From Alkalihalobacterium chitinilyticum (GTDB lineage Bacteria; Bacillota; Bacilli; Bacillales; Bacillaceae_F): a stretch of 64,000 bases of DNA. Shown piece after piece: positions 1 to 9,552 of this stretch. The notes under the pieces were generated by a model. That model searched no databases. It worked only from the letters and a program-made list of their open reading frames with translations, and was not told where the DNA came from. The stretch spans positions 186,001 through 250,000 of the forward strand of contig NZ_JAOTPO010000003.1 in the NCBI RefSeq assembly GCF_029028005.1. Reading direction: 5' to 3'. Both the position numbers and the translations under genes were made by a program. The stretch's first letter is position 1, and each line of letters begins with the position of its first letter.

Positions 1-626
1 GTCCCTAGTCTTCCCATCGGTATATCCTCTTCAAGATGCTCTAATTCCTGATCTGTGAATGATGTTAGCATATTCGTTTTTATCGCTCCTGGCGCCACAC
101 CATTTACGCGAATAGCAGTCGGTCCTAATTCTTTTGCTAAAGCTTTTACAAAAGAATTTAACCCGCCTTTTACTGCTGAATAAACGACTTCACACGACGC
201 TCCAGTTAAACCCCAGATCGAGGAAATAACAATAACTGACCCATTTTGTTTTCGGATCATTGGTGGTAATAAAGCCTTCGTTAATTGAATGGGCGTAGTT
301 AAATTTAGTTGAATACTTCTTTCAATTTCTTCGTCTTTCATATCCGTCAACAAACCAACATAAGAAGAACCACTGTTATGGATAATCACATCAATCGGTT
401 CCGTAATTTGATCGACTAAATAATTGACTGATCCTTTTTCGGATAAATCCGCATTAACAATTTGAACGTTCACTCCAAAAGTACGGCATATGTCGGCTGT
501 CTTTTGAATACCTTGTTCATTTTTATAATAATGCAAGTAAAGAGAAAAACCACGAGCAGCCATTTTTTCTGCAATGGCTGCTCCAATGTCTCCACTTGCT
601 CCTGTAATTAAGCAAGTTTGTTTCAA
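1..626 (-). CDS. ymfI: Short-chain dehydrogenase/reductase, YmfI-like (3' end outside window)
   Basis: The gene starts at a TTG (624-626) directly after the ymfH stop codon, with a GGAGG box 8 bases upstream, and runs off the window with 208 codons visible. The N-terminus reads MKQTCLITGASGDIGAA, the TGxxxGxG nucleotide-binding motif of classical SDRs. Further on are an NSG motif at the NNAG position, a serine-rich strand (VIVISS) and the catalytic YSAVK (YxxxK). It is therefore an NAD(P)-dependent oxidoreductase of the FabG type. B. subtilis ymfI occupies this place after ymfH; its substrate is unknown to me. The assignment to YmfI rests on synteny, the SDR fold on motifs. Confidence 0.88.
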   Translation of the reverse strand, partial: MKQTCLITGASGDIGAAIAEKMAARGFSLYLHYYKNEQGIQKTADICRTFGVNVQIVNADLSEKGSVNYLVDQITEPIDVIIHNSGSSYVGLLTDMKDEEIERSIQLNLTTPIQLTKALLPPMIRKQNGSVIVISSIWGLTGASCEVVYSAVKGGLNSFVKALAKELGPTAIRVNGVAPGAIKTNMLTSFTDQELEHLEEDIPMGRLG

Positions 627-1928
627 TTAACTTTCCTCCGTATACCCTTCAGGTTTCACCTGACAAACTGTAAATCGATCCATGTTAAAATGTTCTTTCA
701 TGATGGCTGTTAATGTTTCCGCATCAATTTTTTCTAACGTGGACACAACGTCAAACAAATTCATATCATTAAATTGATAACGGGTAAATTGATTAGCAAT
801 ATATTCAGGTGAATTTAATGATCTTAAGAATGATCCGATTTTTTTCTTCTTTGCTCGTTCAACCTCTGACTGATTTAATGAGCTAGAAATAAATCCTTCA
901 ACCATCTCTTTAACCTTATCTGCTAATCGGTCTGGATACTTTGTATCTCCTCCGAGAATTGTAAATCCAAATCCATATTCCGCTGAATAATCAAATGAGA
1001 AGGTATCATCGATTAATCCTGCATCATAAAGCTCTTGATAATTGGATGAGCTTTGACCAAACATTAAATCAAGTAATATATTCATGCCAAGCTCATGTTC
1101 AAGTAAATCCGTTCCTTGTTTCGTCGGATTTCCTTCCTTAAAACCAACAAGACATTTTGGTGTTTGAACACTCATTGTAATGACATTTTTCTTTTTAGCA
1201 ACTTCCGCGCCTTCTGCCGGGAAGAACCGCTGAATTTGTTCAGGTTCTTTAAACGTCTTTTTCTGTTGATTTTCTTTTATTTGCTGTAGGATTTCACCCG
1301 GTTCGACAGGCCCTACCACAAACATTAACATATTACTTGGGTGATAGAATGTCTCATAACATTGGTATAATAAGTCCTTCGTTATTTTAGAAATCGAAGG
1401 AATCGTTCCTGCTATATCGATTTTTACAGGGTGGTGCTCATACATATTTTCAATGACACCAAAATATACACGCCAATCAGGGTTATCATCGTACATATTA
1501 ATTTCTTGACCGATAATTCCTTTTTCCTTCTCAACACTTTCTTCTGTAAAATAAGGGTGTTGAACGAAATTAAGTAATGTTTCAAGATTTTGATTTACAT
1601 TAGCAGTACTTGAAAACAAATAAGCAGTACGAGTAAAGCTTGTAAATGCATTTGCTTGTGCACCTTGTTTACTGAAATCTTGAAATACATCTCCATGCTC
1701 ATCTTCAAACATTTTGTGCTCTAAGAAATGAGCAATTCCGTCTGGAACGACAATCGCTTCTTTCGCTCCAAGTGGAATAAAATGATTGTCAATCGAACCG
1801 TATTTTGTTGTAAACGTAGCATATGTTTTGTTAAATCCTTTTTTCGGAAGGACATATACATCAAGACCATTTTCCAATTTTTCATAGTATAGCGTTTCTT
1901 TTAATTGATCGAATTGGATTTCTTTCAT
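627..1928 (-). CDS. ymfH: M16 family zinc peptidase YmfH (catalytic partner)
   Basis: A 433-residue protein of the insulinase/processing-peptidase family (M16). It carries the inverted zinc motif HFLEH at residues 67-71 (HxxEH) and a downstream acidic helix (EKEKGIIGQEINMYDD, about 134-149) supplying the third zinc ligand. The C-terminal M16 half is present (about 200-430). It overlaps ymfF by 4 bases (ATGA), so the two are translationally coupled. In M16 systems of this kind one subunit is active and the partner is a degenerate substrate-binding half; here YmfH is the active one. It is likely cytosolic, since no signal peptide is visible. The substrate is unknown. Confidence 0.93.
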   Translation of the reverse strand: MKEIQFDQLKETLYYEKLENGLDVYVLPKKGFNKTYATFTTKYGSIDNHFIPLGAKEAIVVPDGIAHFLEHKMFEDEHGDVFQDFSKQGAQANAFTSFTRTAYLFSSTANVNQNLETLLNFVQHPYFTEESVEKEKGIIGQEINMYDDNPDWRVYFGVIENMYEHHPVKIDIAGTIPSISKITKDLLYQCYETFYHPSNMLMFVVGPVEPGEILQQIKENQQKKTFKEPEQIQRFFPAEGAEVAKKKNVITMSVQTPKCLVGFKEGNPTKQGTDLLEHELGMNILLDLMFGQSSSNYQELYDAGLIDDTFSFDYSAEYGFGFTILGGDTKYPDRLADKVKEMVEGFISSSLNQSEVERAKKKKIGSFLRSLNSPEYIANQFTRYQFNDMNLFDVVSTLEKIDAETLTAIMKEHFNMDRFTVCQVKPEGYTEES

Positions 1929-3214
1929 GCTGTCGTCCCCTCCTTTCCTTTAAGGAAATAGATGGTATCTAACTTGATTTGATTCGCAATAGCTACAACA
2001 TCTTCTTTCGTAACACTATTAACACCTGAAATCCAGTCTTCAAGTGATCGGTCTTGCTTAGCTATTACATTATGATATAAAAGTTCAGTGTACCCTCTTG
2101 CCGTATCCGCCGTTTCTAACAACTGGTTATTAATCATAGCTTTTGTTTGATCTAACTCAGCTTCAGTAAATTCACCTTTTCTCATATTCTCCATTTGTTC
2201 ATTTATTATGGAAACTGCTTTATCGTAGTTTTCAAACTCAATACCAGACATGACCATAATAATTCCTTTATGACTTTCATAACGGGATGCTGCGTAGTAT
2301 GCTAAGCTCGCTTTTTCACGAACATTTATAAATAATTTAGAGTGAGAAAAACCTCCAAATAAGCCATTGAATACTTGAAGTGCGTAATAACCGTCATCTT
2401 TATAAGTCGTGTAGGTGCGATACCCCATATGAAGTTTTCCTTGTTTGACATCTTGCTCATCAAATACAGTGTTCACTTCTGTTACTTCTTTTTTGGTTGT
2501 TTCTACCTCAATTCCCGTATTCGTACGGCCTTCAGGCAAAGTGAAATACTTTTGGACTTTGTCCTTTACTTCATCTGAATTAATATCACCGATAATATAC
2601 AGGTCCATTTTATCTTCTTTTAATATCTGTTGGTAGTATGCAAAAAGATCTTTTTCATTAATTTCATCAATTTGTTTTGCATCACCGTGTACTGATAATG
2701 CAAATGGTTCCCCTTTACACATTTCCTCAGTTATACGCATATTTGCATAGCGCATCTTGTCATCATAAACAGACTTTATACGTTGTCTAAGCGAGCGCTT
2801 TTCACTTTCGACAATCGAAGATTTAAACTGACCATTTTCTTGGATCGGTTGTAATAACACTTCTGCCAGTAGTTGAACTGCATTTTCCAACAACGGTGTA
2901 GTGTCTTTTAAAAATTTTTCATTCGCAATATCCATTCGAATTCCGATAACGTGTTCTTCACCTTTTTTCTGGACATCTACAGAAAGACTAGCACCATAAA
3001 GTTCATCTAAGCGGTTTCTTAGCTCTTTTCTTGTTGGTGATTTTGCAGTTCCACTTTGAAGGATATGCGGTATTAATGCTCTTTTTGTAACTGTTTCTGC
3101 TTGTAACGGAGCCTTTAGCAATATTACGAGAGTAGTCGTTTTATACTTTGGTGTATTTACCATATGTAAATGCATACCATTCAATTCACTATGAATTTCC
3201 TGCAGTTGGTTCAT
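1925..3214 (-). CDS. ymfF: M16-family inactive partner YmfF
   Basis: A protein of about 429 residues with the M16 fold (for example RLDELYGASLSVDV, then an R/Y-rich C-terminal half with NVREKASLAYYAAS), but the region that should hold HxxEH reads LIPHILQSGTAKS, so the zinc site is missing. This is the usual state of the non-catalytic partner. I place the start at ATG 3214, behind GGGAG with 8-base spacing, rather than at an upstream in-frame GTG (3223) that touches the box. It overlaps ymfH by 4 bases. In B. subtilis ymfD and ymfE lie between ymfC and ymfF; here nothing does. Confidence 0.9.
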   Translation of the reverse strand: MNQLQEIHSELNGMHLHMVNTPKYKTTTLVILLKAPLQAETVTKRALIPHILQSGTAKSPTRKELRNRLDELYGASLSVDVQKKGEEHVIGIRMDIANEKFLKDTTPLLENAVQLLAEVLLQPIQENGQFKSSIVESEKRSLRQRIKSVYDDKMRYANMRITEEMCKGEPFALSVHGDAKQIDEINEKDLFAYYQQILKEDKMDLYIIGDINSDEVKDKVQKYFTLPEGRTNTGIEVETTKKEVTEVNTVFDEQDVKQGKLHMGYRTYTTYKDDGYYALQVFNGLFGGFSHSKLFINVREKASLAYYAASRYESHKGIIMVMSGIEFENYDKAVSIINEQMENMRKGEFTEAELDQTKAMINNQLLETADTARGYTELLYHNVIAKQDRSLEDWISGVNSVTKEDVVAIANQIKLDTIYFLKGKEGTTA

Positions 3215-3261
3215 CCTAATCACTCCCTGCTTTAAGAATATACTTCCTACTTAGCCATAGG

Positions 3262-3987
3262 TTATGCTTTTATTCGCTTTCTTACTACTTTAAACTTGAA
3301 TTTATCGGCTCTAAAATAATTTAGCGAAAATAGGATTGGTTGATCTGACTCATCATAATGCATTTGTTTCAACAACAACAAAGAGGTCTCGGGCTCACAG
3401 TTTAAAATCGGTGAGATCGTTTCGTGGTATCCAACAGGTGCTATCGTTGTAACTGCATATGAAATGCTATGACCGATCGATTCTAAAAAAGTAAAAATGG
3501 AACTAATTTCATGGATTGAATGCTTGCCTAGTATCTCTTCAGGAATGCGGTCTAAACAATACACCACGGGCTCATCATCTGCTGTTCGAACCCTTTCAAT
3601 GACAACACAGTTTTCCATCTGATCTTCATTAAAACTTGCTCGATCATCTTCTGTAGCTTCTTCAACATAAGAAGATAAAAAGATCGTACCAGGCTCTTTT
3701 TTAGCATTAGCAATCATATCTGTTACACTATACAGCTCCTCAATCCCTGAAGAAAACAACGGCTTGGAATGAACAAAAGTACCAACGCCATGCCTTCTTA
3801 ACACGACACCCTCATCTTCAAGTATTCGCAGCGCTTCTCTTAAAGTTGCTCTACTTATACCTAACTGCTTGGATAACTCAAATTCAGAAGGTAATTTCTC
3901 ACCTTCTTTAAAAACTTGTTGATCTATATCGTCTTTAATTTTGTCAATGACTTGTAAATACAATGGACGACTATCAGCTTTAATCAT
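3262..3987 (-). CDS. ymfC: GntR/HutC-family transcriptional regulator YmfC
   Basis: About 241 residues. The N-terminal winged helix (about 5-75) has the GntR signature [17 protein letters not shown] followed by [14 protein letters not shown] and the wing motif RRHGVGTFV. The C-terminal two thirds is a UTRA-type effector domain, which puts it in the HutC subfamily. I prefer ATG 3987 ([12 protein letters not shown]) because AAGGAG lies 8 bases upstream; the in-frame GTG at 3996 lies inside the ribosome-binding region. It sits 25 bases after spoIIIE, as in B. subtilis. Its effector and targets cannot be read from the sequence. Confidence 0.9.
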   Translation of the reverse strand: MIKADSRPLYLQVIDKIKDDIDQQVFKEGEKLPSEFELSKQLGISRATLREALRILEDEGVVLRRHGVGTFVHSKPLFSSGIEELYSVTDMIANAKKEPGTIFLSSYVEEATEDDRASFNEDQMENCVVIERVRTADDEPVVYCLDRIPEEILGKHSIHEISSIFTFLESIGHSISYAVTTIAPVGYHETISPILNCEPETSLLLLKQMHYDESDQPILFSLNYFRADKFKFKVVRKRIKA

Positions 3988-4012
3988 TCTCCCCACTCCT
4001 TAACCCCAACAA

Positions 4013-6343
4013 TTATTGTGCTGATGCTTCTTCTGTAGATTTTGTAATTAATACTTCTCTTGGTTTACTTCCTTCATATGGTCCTACAATACCTCTAGCT
4101 TCCATCTCATCAATAAGTCTGGCTGCTCTTGTATAACCGATCCTGAATCTACGTTGCAGCATAGATACAGACGCTGTGTTCATTTCTAAGACTAAATCAA
4201 CTGCGGGTTGGTATAATTCATCATCCACTTCTGCAACGATTTCCGGCTCTTCTGAAGGTGTCATTTCTTCTTGGTATTGCGCCCGTTGTTGACTAATTAC
4301 AAAATCAACTACTAATTCAACTTCGTCATCTGATAAGAATGCCCCTTGGACTCGTGTCGGTTTAGTAGCTCCTACTGGAAGGTAGAGCATGTCCCCTCTT
4401 CCTAAAAGCTTTTCTGCTCCTCCACTGTCTAGGATCGTTCTCGAGTCTGTTTGAGAGGATACTCCAAATGCTATTCTTGAAGGAATATTTGCTTTAATTA
4501 CTCCAGTAATAACATCAACGGAAGGTCGTTGTGTCGCTATAATCATATGAATACCGGCAGCACGCGCCATCTGGGCCAGCCGTGTAATCGAATCTTCAAC
4601 ATCTCCAGACGCCACCATCATTAAGTCTGCTAATTCATCAACGATAACCACAATGTATGGTAATAATGGCTGTTTTGCGTCTTCCCTTTCATTTTGTTTC
4701 TTGATTAAATCATTATATCCTTCGATATTTCTCGTTCCAGAATGCGAGAATAAGTCATACCGTCGCTCCATCTCACTAACGACTTTCTTTAAAGCTTGTG
4801 AAGCTTTTTTCGGTTCAGTTACAACCGGTGTCAATAAGTGCGGGATACCATTATACACGTTTAACTCAACCATCTTAGGGTCAATCATCATAAGTTTAAC
4901 TTCGTGGGGCTTTGCTTTCATTAGTAAACTTGTAATAATTCCGTTGATACACACACTTTTTCCACTACCTGTTGCACCTGCGACTAGTAAGTGGGGCATT
5001 TTATTTAACGGTGCTAATACCGGTTCACCTGAGATATCCCTGCCTAAAGCAACCGAAAGCGGATGTGCTTCTTGTCTGTTTTTAGGTGAGTCGAGTACTT
5101 CTCTTAACGTAACGAGAGCAACTTCTTTGTTCGGAACTTCTATTCCTATTGCCGACTTTCCTGGGATTGGTGCTTCCATTCGAATATCTTTTGCTGCTAA
5201 AGCTAGAGCTAAATCATCAGCTAAATTGACTATTTTACTTACTTTCACACCTACACTTGGATGAACCTCATATTTTGTAACAGCTGGTCCAAGGTGAACT
5301 TCTGTTACTTTCGCTTTGACACCAAAACTGTCAAGTGTTTGCTCTAATTTCTTAGCATTTGCTGATATGTGGCGTTTTTCCATATGTTGTCCATTATTAT
5401 TGGGTAAATGCAGCAATTCTAAACTAGGTAATAAATAATCCTCATTCGCTATTTCTGACATAATTAATGGTTGTGGTGACATTTGTTCCTGTTGATCATT
5501 ATTTTCCTTATCCTTTAGACTTTCCTTCCCTTCAGTTCTTTCATCTGATAGTGGTAAAGTAAGATCCGGTGGTTCTTCTTCATAGGCTTGACTCGTGAAA
5601 TCATGTATAACTGGTTCAGTAGGTGTAGCAATTGGTTCGGGTGGTTCCTCTGCTGCAACCTCTTTCTTTTGTTTTTGTTTTTCTTTTCGTTCTGATAATT
5701 TGGCTGATAATTCATCTATCCAACTACGAACCAACTTTTCAAAGAAACTAAATGTCACTACAAAGATCTGTTTTGCTTTACTAAGAACACGGTTAATGAC
5801 ATCTGATAAAGATTGATTTGTAATTAATAAAATAGAAACGATCATTCCAAAAAATGAGATTAAATAAGTTCCCGGTGCATCAAATAGAAAATGAGTTGCA
5901 GCGTATCCTAGTGCACCAATCATACCACCGCCAAGATCATTGACAGGGGCAGTTTGATGTACTTGCATCCAGAATAATTCCCACGTATTTCTTAATACAG
6001 AAGGGTCTTCAAAACCTTCCTTTGTTGCTAATACCTCAAATAAACGGACGTGACTCAATAAAATAAATGAAAACAACAGCAAGTAAATTCCTGCAAGGCG
6101 ACGCGTCCAAAAGGAAGGTATACTTCGTTTAACAATGATATACAGTGACGTTAGAAATAAAGCTATCGTTAGTATTACATGCCATTCTCCAATAAAAAAT
6201 CGAAATAAATAAACAACAACTTCACCTACACTGCCTAATTTTGCGAATGTAATTATAGATAAAATAAATAAGGATAATCCTATCAGCTCAAACGTCAGTT
6301 GTGATTTCCATTCAGTTTTTTTCTTTTTTCTTTTCTTTGACAT
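4013..6343 (-). CDS. spoIIIE: SpoIIIE/FtsK DNA translocase
   Basis: A 776-residue septal DNA pump that moves the chromosome into the forespore. The N-terminal ~180 residues hold four or five hydrophobic segments, followed by a charged linker (about 205-300). The motor domain has Walker A GATGSGKSV (about 455-463), Walker B VVIVDELADLMM, and the FtsK motif ATQRPSVDVITG. The C-terminal gamma domain (about 700-765, RRFRIGYTRAARLIDEM) is the winged helix that reads polar DNA motifs. The length agrees with B. subtilis SpoIIIE (~787). It is preceded by the ylzJ terminator, so it probably has its own promoter. Confidence 0.96.
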   Translation of the reverse strand: MSKKRKKKKTEWKSQLTFELIGLSLFILSIITFAKLGSVGEVVVYLFRFFIGEWHVILTIALFLTSLYIIVKRSIPSFWTRRLAGIYLLLFSFILLSHVRLFEVLATKEGFEDPSVLRNTWELFWMQVHQTAPVNDLGGGMIGALGYAATHFLFDAPGTYLISFFGMIVSILLITNQSLSDVINRVLSKAKQIFVVTFSFFEKLVRSWIDELSAKLSERKEKQKQKKEVAAEEPPEPIATPTEPVIHDFTSQAYEEEPPDLTLPLSDERTEGKESLKDKENNDQQEQMSPQPLIMSEIANEDYLLPSLELLHLPNNNGQHMEKRHISANAKKLEQTLDSFGVKAKVTEVHLGPAVTKYEVHPSVGVKVSKIVNLADDLALALAAKDIRMEAPIPGKSAIGIEVPNKEVALVTLREVLDSPKNRQEAHPLSVALGRDISGEPVLAPLNKMPHLLVAGATGSGKSVCINGIITSLLMKAKPHEVKLMMIDPKMVELNVYNGIPHLLTPVVTEPKKASQALKKVVSEMERRYDLFSHSGTRNIEGYNDLIKKQNEREDAKQPLLPYIVVIVDELADLMMVASGDVEDSITRLAQMARAAGIHMIIATQRPSVDVITGVIKANIPSRIAFGVSSQTDSRTILDSGGAEKLLGRGDMLYLPVGATKPTRVQGAFLSDDEVELVVDFVISQQRAQYQEEMTPSEEPEIVAEVDDELYQPAVDLVLEMNTASVSMLQRRFRIGYTRAARLIDEMEARGIVGPYEGSKPREVLITKSTEEASAQ

Positions 6344-6495
6344 TATTTCACCCTCAATTGCGACTTAATATACGAAATTACTATGGTGCTTGTCTCATAA
6401 AGTAAAAACCTTTATGTTAGGGCCATTTAACTTTCGTTCAACAATCATAAAAGTTAAGCGTAGCAAATCTTCCATTTATTTACTTCAAATAAGAA

Positions 6496-6517
6496 AAGCA
6501 GCCAAAACTGGCTGCTT
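6496..6517 (-). terminator. Rho-independent terminator of tepA-ylzJ
   Basis: Read on the minus strand, AAGCAGCC and GGCTGCTT form an 8-bp perfect stem with a short A/T loop, followed by TTTTCTTATTT. It lies 52 bases after the ylzJ stop codon and before spoIIIE. Confidence 0.88.
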
Positions 6518-6569
6518 CAACCAAGTTTTGTATTATGATTATAACATAATCCAAAACTTGTCTTCATTA

Positions 6570-6791
6570 TTAAAGTTGGGGTTTACCCATAATTATTCGG
6601 CCGGGGGAATAGTTATCATTTAAATATTGACTCGGGTCACTACTTATGAGACGGATCACTTTATATTGCGACTCCCCAATATCTTCAACGACTAATAACC
6701 CACCTTCAACTGGAATAGTCTGTTGTTTTGAGAAACTCGTTTCATCTTGTGGAAAAATCATTTCTTCAGGTAACATCGTGTATAGGATCAT
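6570..6791 (-). CDS. ylzJ: YlzJ-like small protein
   Basis: A 73-residue protein beginning [14 protein letters not shown] and ending in a PGR-containing tail. It overlaps the 3' end of tepA by 4 bases (ATGA), so it is likely co-translated with it. Size, start motif and position after tepA match B. subtilis YlzJ, a member of a small Bacillaceae-specific family without known function. No membrane segment is visible. I can support the family by synteny and the conserved N-terminus only. Confidence 0.8.
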   Translation of the reverse strand: MILYTMLPEEMIFPQDETSFSKQQTIPVEGGLLVVEDIGESQYKVIRLISSDPSQYLNDNYSPGRIIMGKPQL

Positions 6792-7537
6792 TGTACAATA
6801 TCACCGCCGCCTGCATGCTCTGCTCTACGTTCCTCGATTAAAGCATTAAGCTTCATTAATGCATGGCTTAATCCGCCCACCTCGTTAATAATTCCATACT
6901 CTACAGCATCTGTTCCAATTACATTTGTTCCGATGTCACGTGTTAAATTGCCTTTTGAAAACATTAACTCTTTAAATTTCTCTTCATCAATAGAAGAATG
7001 TTTCGTAACAAATCGAATGACTCTTTCTTGCATTTTATCTAAATATTCAAATGTTTGCGGCACACCTATAACTAGACCAGTTAAGCGCACAGGGTGTATG
7101 GTCATAGTTGCTGTTTCAGCAATAAAACTGTAATTTGAAGCCGTTGCAATTGGTACACCAATAGAATGGCCGCCTCCCAATACGAGTGTTACAGTAGGTT
7201 TGGACATAGATGCAATCATCTCAGAAATTGCCAACCCTGCTTCAACATCTCCACCAACTGTATTTAAAATAACTAACATTCCCTCTATCTTTGAATTTTG
7301 TTCAGTAGCTACAAGCTGTGGAATGATATGCTCATACTTCGTTGTTTTATTTTGAGGTGGTAACTGCATGTGACCTTCAATTTGGCCAACAATCGTCATA
7401 CAATGTATGTTTGAAGCGTCCATATCAGGAACATTCGTTTGACCTAATTCCTGAATTTTATTTACAATGCTCGATTTAGGATCTAGTGCAGGCTTTTCAT
7501 CACCTTGAGGTTGTTGTGGTTGATTAGATTCAGTCAT
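6788..7537 (-). CDS. tepA: ClpP-like serine protease TepA
   Basis: A 249-residue member of the ClpP/crotonase superfamily. The ClpP-like core starts near residue 45. [11 protein letters not shown] carries the nucleophile serine in the oxyanion-hole context, and [12 protein letters not shown] supplies the catalytic histidine. The N-terminus is a short polar extension rich in Q, P and D. B. subtilis TepA (YmfB) was first described as translocation-enhancing and later linked to spore outgrowth and breakdown of small acid-soluble spore proteins; that role is known for the family, not shown here. A sigma-G-like box lies upstream (see the promoter entry). GGAGG precedes the ATG. Confidence 0.92.
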   Translation of the reverse strand: MTESNQPQQPQGDEKPALDPKSSIVNKIQELGQTNVPDMDASNIHCMTIVGQIEGHMQLPPQNKTTKYEHIIPQLVATEQNSKIEGMLVILNTVGGDVEAGLAISEMIASMSKPTVTLVLGGGHSIGVPIATASNYSFIAETATMTIHPVRLTGLVIGVPQTFEYLDKMQERVIRFVTKHSSIDEEKFKELMFSKGNLTRDIGTNVIGTDAVEYGIINEVGGLSHALMKLNALIEERRAEHAGGGDIVQ

Positions 7538-7854
7538 TATAGGATCCTCCTTTATATGTATCTAATGTTAGTATGTCGTGATAACGATGAATAATTCCAA
7601 TTACAACATGATAATGACATAAATGAAACTTTTTCAGTGGGGTTTCCTTCATCCCTACTGAAAATTAGTTAAACCAAACGGGTTGGTACTGAGGTTCACA
7701 CAGGCGGTGCCGTGATCTGTGTTCAAACATAAACTTTTTTAATAGGAGTATTAGCTTCAGCTTAACGGGATAAAAATAAGCACTACAATTTATCTTCACT
7801 AATAGACAAAATATTATTCCCTAATTAATTAGTATTGTAATTTTCTCCATCAAA
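7538..7854. other. Gap between tepA and rnjB without a gene
   Basis: No reading frame with a ribosome-binding site is visible on either strand. The gap holds the tepA leader and possible promoter at its low end, the rnjB terminator at its high end, and in the middle (7631-7664) a 12-bp inverted repeat (TTTTCAGTGGGG / CCCTACTGAAAA, one wobble on the plus strand). A second small repeat CACAG...CTGTG lies near 7699-7721. Their role is unknown. Confidence 0.6.
7569..7599 (-). promoter_or_regulatory. Possible sigma-G/F-type promoter of tepA
   Basis: Read on the minus strand, CATACTA (7569-7575) is an exact match to the sigma-G -10 consensus and lies 31 bases before the tepA start codon. With a 17-18 base spacer the -35 would be GGAATT or TGGAAT, a poor match to TGAATA. 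The call rests on the -10 and on the known forespore role of TepA. Confidence 0.4.
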
Positions 7855-7881
7855 AAAAGAAGCGGAAAATCCGCTTCTTTT
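7855..7881 (-). terminator. Rho-independent terminator of rnjB
   Basis: AAAAGAAGCGG and CCGCTTCTTTT form an 11-bp perfect stem with a 5-base loop, continuing into T residues on the minus strand. It starts a few bases after the rnjB stop codon. Confidence 0.93.
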
Positions 7882-7884
7882 GTA

Positions 7885-9552
7885 TTACACTTCCATAATA
7901 ATTGGTAAAATCATTGGTCTGCGTTTCGTCTTCTCGAATAAATAACGGCTTAAGACTTCTCTAATGTTACTTTTTAATGAAGACCATTCATTGACATTTT
8001 CCGTTACACATTTTACTAAGGTTTGCTTGACCATTCCGGTTGCTTCATCAAGAAGCTTTTCGGACTCTCTTACATAGACAAAACCTCTTGAAATAATATC
8101 AGGGCCTGAGATAATTTCACCGTTTGTTTTATTTAAGGTAACAACGACAACTAAAATACCATCTTTTGATAAGAGACGACGATCACGTAATACGATGTTT
8201 CCTACGTCTCCGATACCAAGTCCATCAATTAGTACATTTCCGGATGGAACTTTTCCAGCTTTTCTGCCTGCACCATCTAGAAATTCAACAACTTCCCCTT
8301 TTTCAACCAGGAAAATTTTCGAAGGATTTACGCCTACCTCCACCGCAAGATCACGATGAGCGATTTGCATTCGATATTCACCATGAATTGGAAGAAAATA
8401 TTTCGGTTTCATGAGATTTAACATTAATTTTAACTCTTCTGCACTACCGTGACCAGATGCATGGACTTTCGTATGTCCGTATACAACATCTGCGCCAATT
8501 CGGTAAAGTTGATCTATGATTTTAGAAACCGATTTCTCGTTCCCTGGAATTGGAGAAGCCGCAATAATGACAGTATCTTCACTTGAAAGCGTAATTTGCC
8601 GGTGTGCACCTCTAGCCATTCTTGTAAGAGCACTCATTGGTTCACCTTGGCTCCCTGTTGTAATAATAGCTACCTGATGTGGACGATAGTTCTTCACCTG
8701 ATCAACATCTATAAATAATTCATCTGGAGCATTTAAATAACCTAGATCATTGGCAATCGAGATCACTTTTTCCATACTTCGACCAACGATGGCAACTTTA
8801 CGCTTTGCCTTTGCCGCAGCACTGATAACTTGTTGAATTCGATGAACATTAGAAGCAAACGTAGTAACTATTATTCTGTTCATTGTATTTTGAAAAACGT
8901 CTGCTATACCTTGTCCTACAACAGTTTCAGAAAGAGTGTGTCCAGGTCGTTCTGCGTTTGTGCTGTCAGAGAGTAAGCAAAGTACTCCTTCCTCACCTAT
9001 TGCAGCCATTTTCCCAATTTCTGCGTGCTTCCCATCTACAGGAGTCTGATCGAACTTGAAATCCCCTGTATGTACAATTGAACCATAATTCGTTTTAATG
9101 ACTACCCCTACTGAATCTGGGATACTGTGATTAGTTCTAAAAAATGAAACTGGTGTTGAGCCGACCGTTATTTCTGAATTATTATCAATTAACTTTAATG
9201 TTGTTGATTTATATATTCCAGCTTCACGAAGTTTCGCCTCTACTAATCCAAGTGTTAATCTTGTTCCATAAACGGGTACTTTTAATTTTTGTAATATATA
9301 TGGCAAACCACCAATATGGTCTTCATGACCATGAGTTAGAATAATGGCACGGACACGGTCAGCGTTTTCAACTAGGTAAGATATGTCTGGTATAACAATG
9401 TCTACACCCAGCATATCATCATCTGGGAACATTAAACCAGAGTCGATGACGATAATATCTTCCTCGACCTCTACCACATACATATTTTTGCCTATCTCGC
9501 CGACTCCCCCTAAGGCAAAAACCCGAATCTTTTCTGTATTTACTTTTGACAA
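7885..9552 (-). CDS. rnjB: Ribonuclease J2
   Basis: A 555-residue metallo-beta-lactamase/beta-CASP ribonuclease. The zinc motif HGHEDH is at residues 74-79, with VIDSG upstream and the HTGDFKFD and SDSTNAE motifs of the family downstream; the beta-CASP part and a C-terminal domain follow. RNase J2 forms a complex with RNase J1 in mRNA decay and rRNA maturation. The position between dapA and tepA matches B. subtilis ymfA (rnjB), which is why I call J2 rather than J1. The start is TTG 9552 with AGGAGG 8 bases upstream; an ATG inside the spacer is out of frame and soon stopped. Confidence 0.93.
   Translation of the reverse strand: MSKVNTEKIRVFALGGVGEIGKNMYVVEVEEDIIVIDSGLMFPDDDMLGVDIVIPDISYLVENADRVRAIILTHGHEDHIGGLPYILQKLKVPVYGTRLTLGLVEAKLREAGIYKSTTLKLIDNNSEITVGSTPVSFFRTNHSIPDSVGVVIKTNYGSIVHTGDFKFDQTPVDGKHAEIGKMAAIGEEGVLCLLSDSTNAERPGHTLSETVVGQGIADVFQNTMNRIIVTTFASNVHRIQQVISAAAKAKRKVAIVGRSMEKVISIANDLGYLNAPDELFIDVDQVKNYRPHQVAIITTGSQGEPMSALTRMARGAHRQITLSSEDTVIIAASPIPGNEKSVSKIIDQLYRIGADVVYGHTKVHASGHGSAEELKLMLNLMKPKYFLPIHGEYRMQIAHRDLAVEVGVNPSKIFLVEKGEVVEFLDGAGRKAGKVPSGNVLIDGLGIGDVGNIVLRDRRLLSKDGILVVVVTLNKTNGEIISGPDIISRGFVYVRESEKLLDEATGMVKQTLVKCVTENVNEWSSLKSNIREVLSRYLFEKTKRRPMILPIIMEV

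Noticed and set aside
4653-5264. 203-codon open frame on the plus strand within spoIIIE
   Set aside because: It is antisense to a fully conserved motor domain, has no ribosome-binding site and its composition (S, T, K, I rich) is that of a shadow frame.
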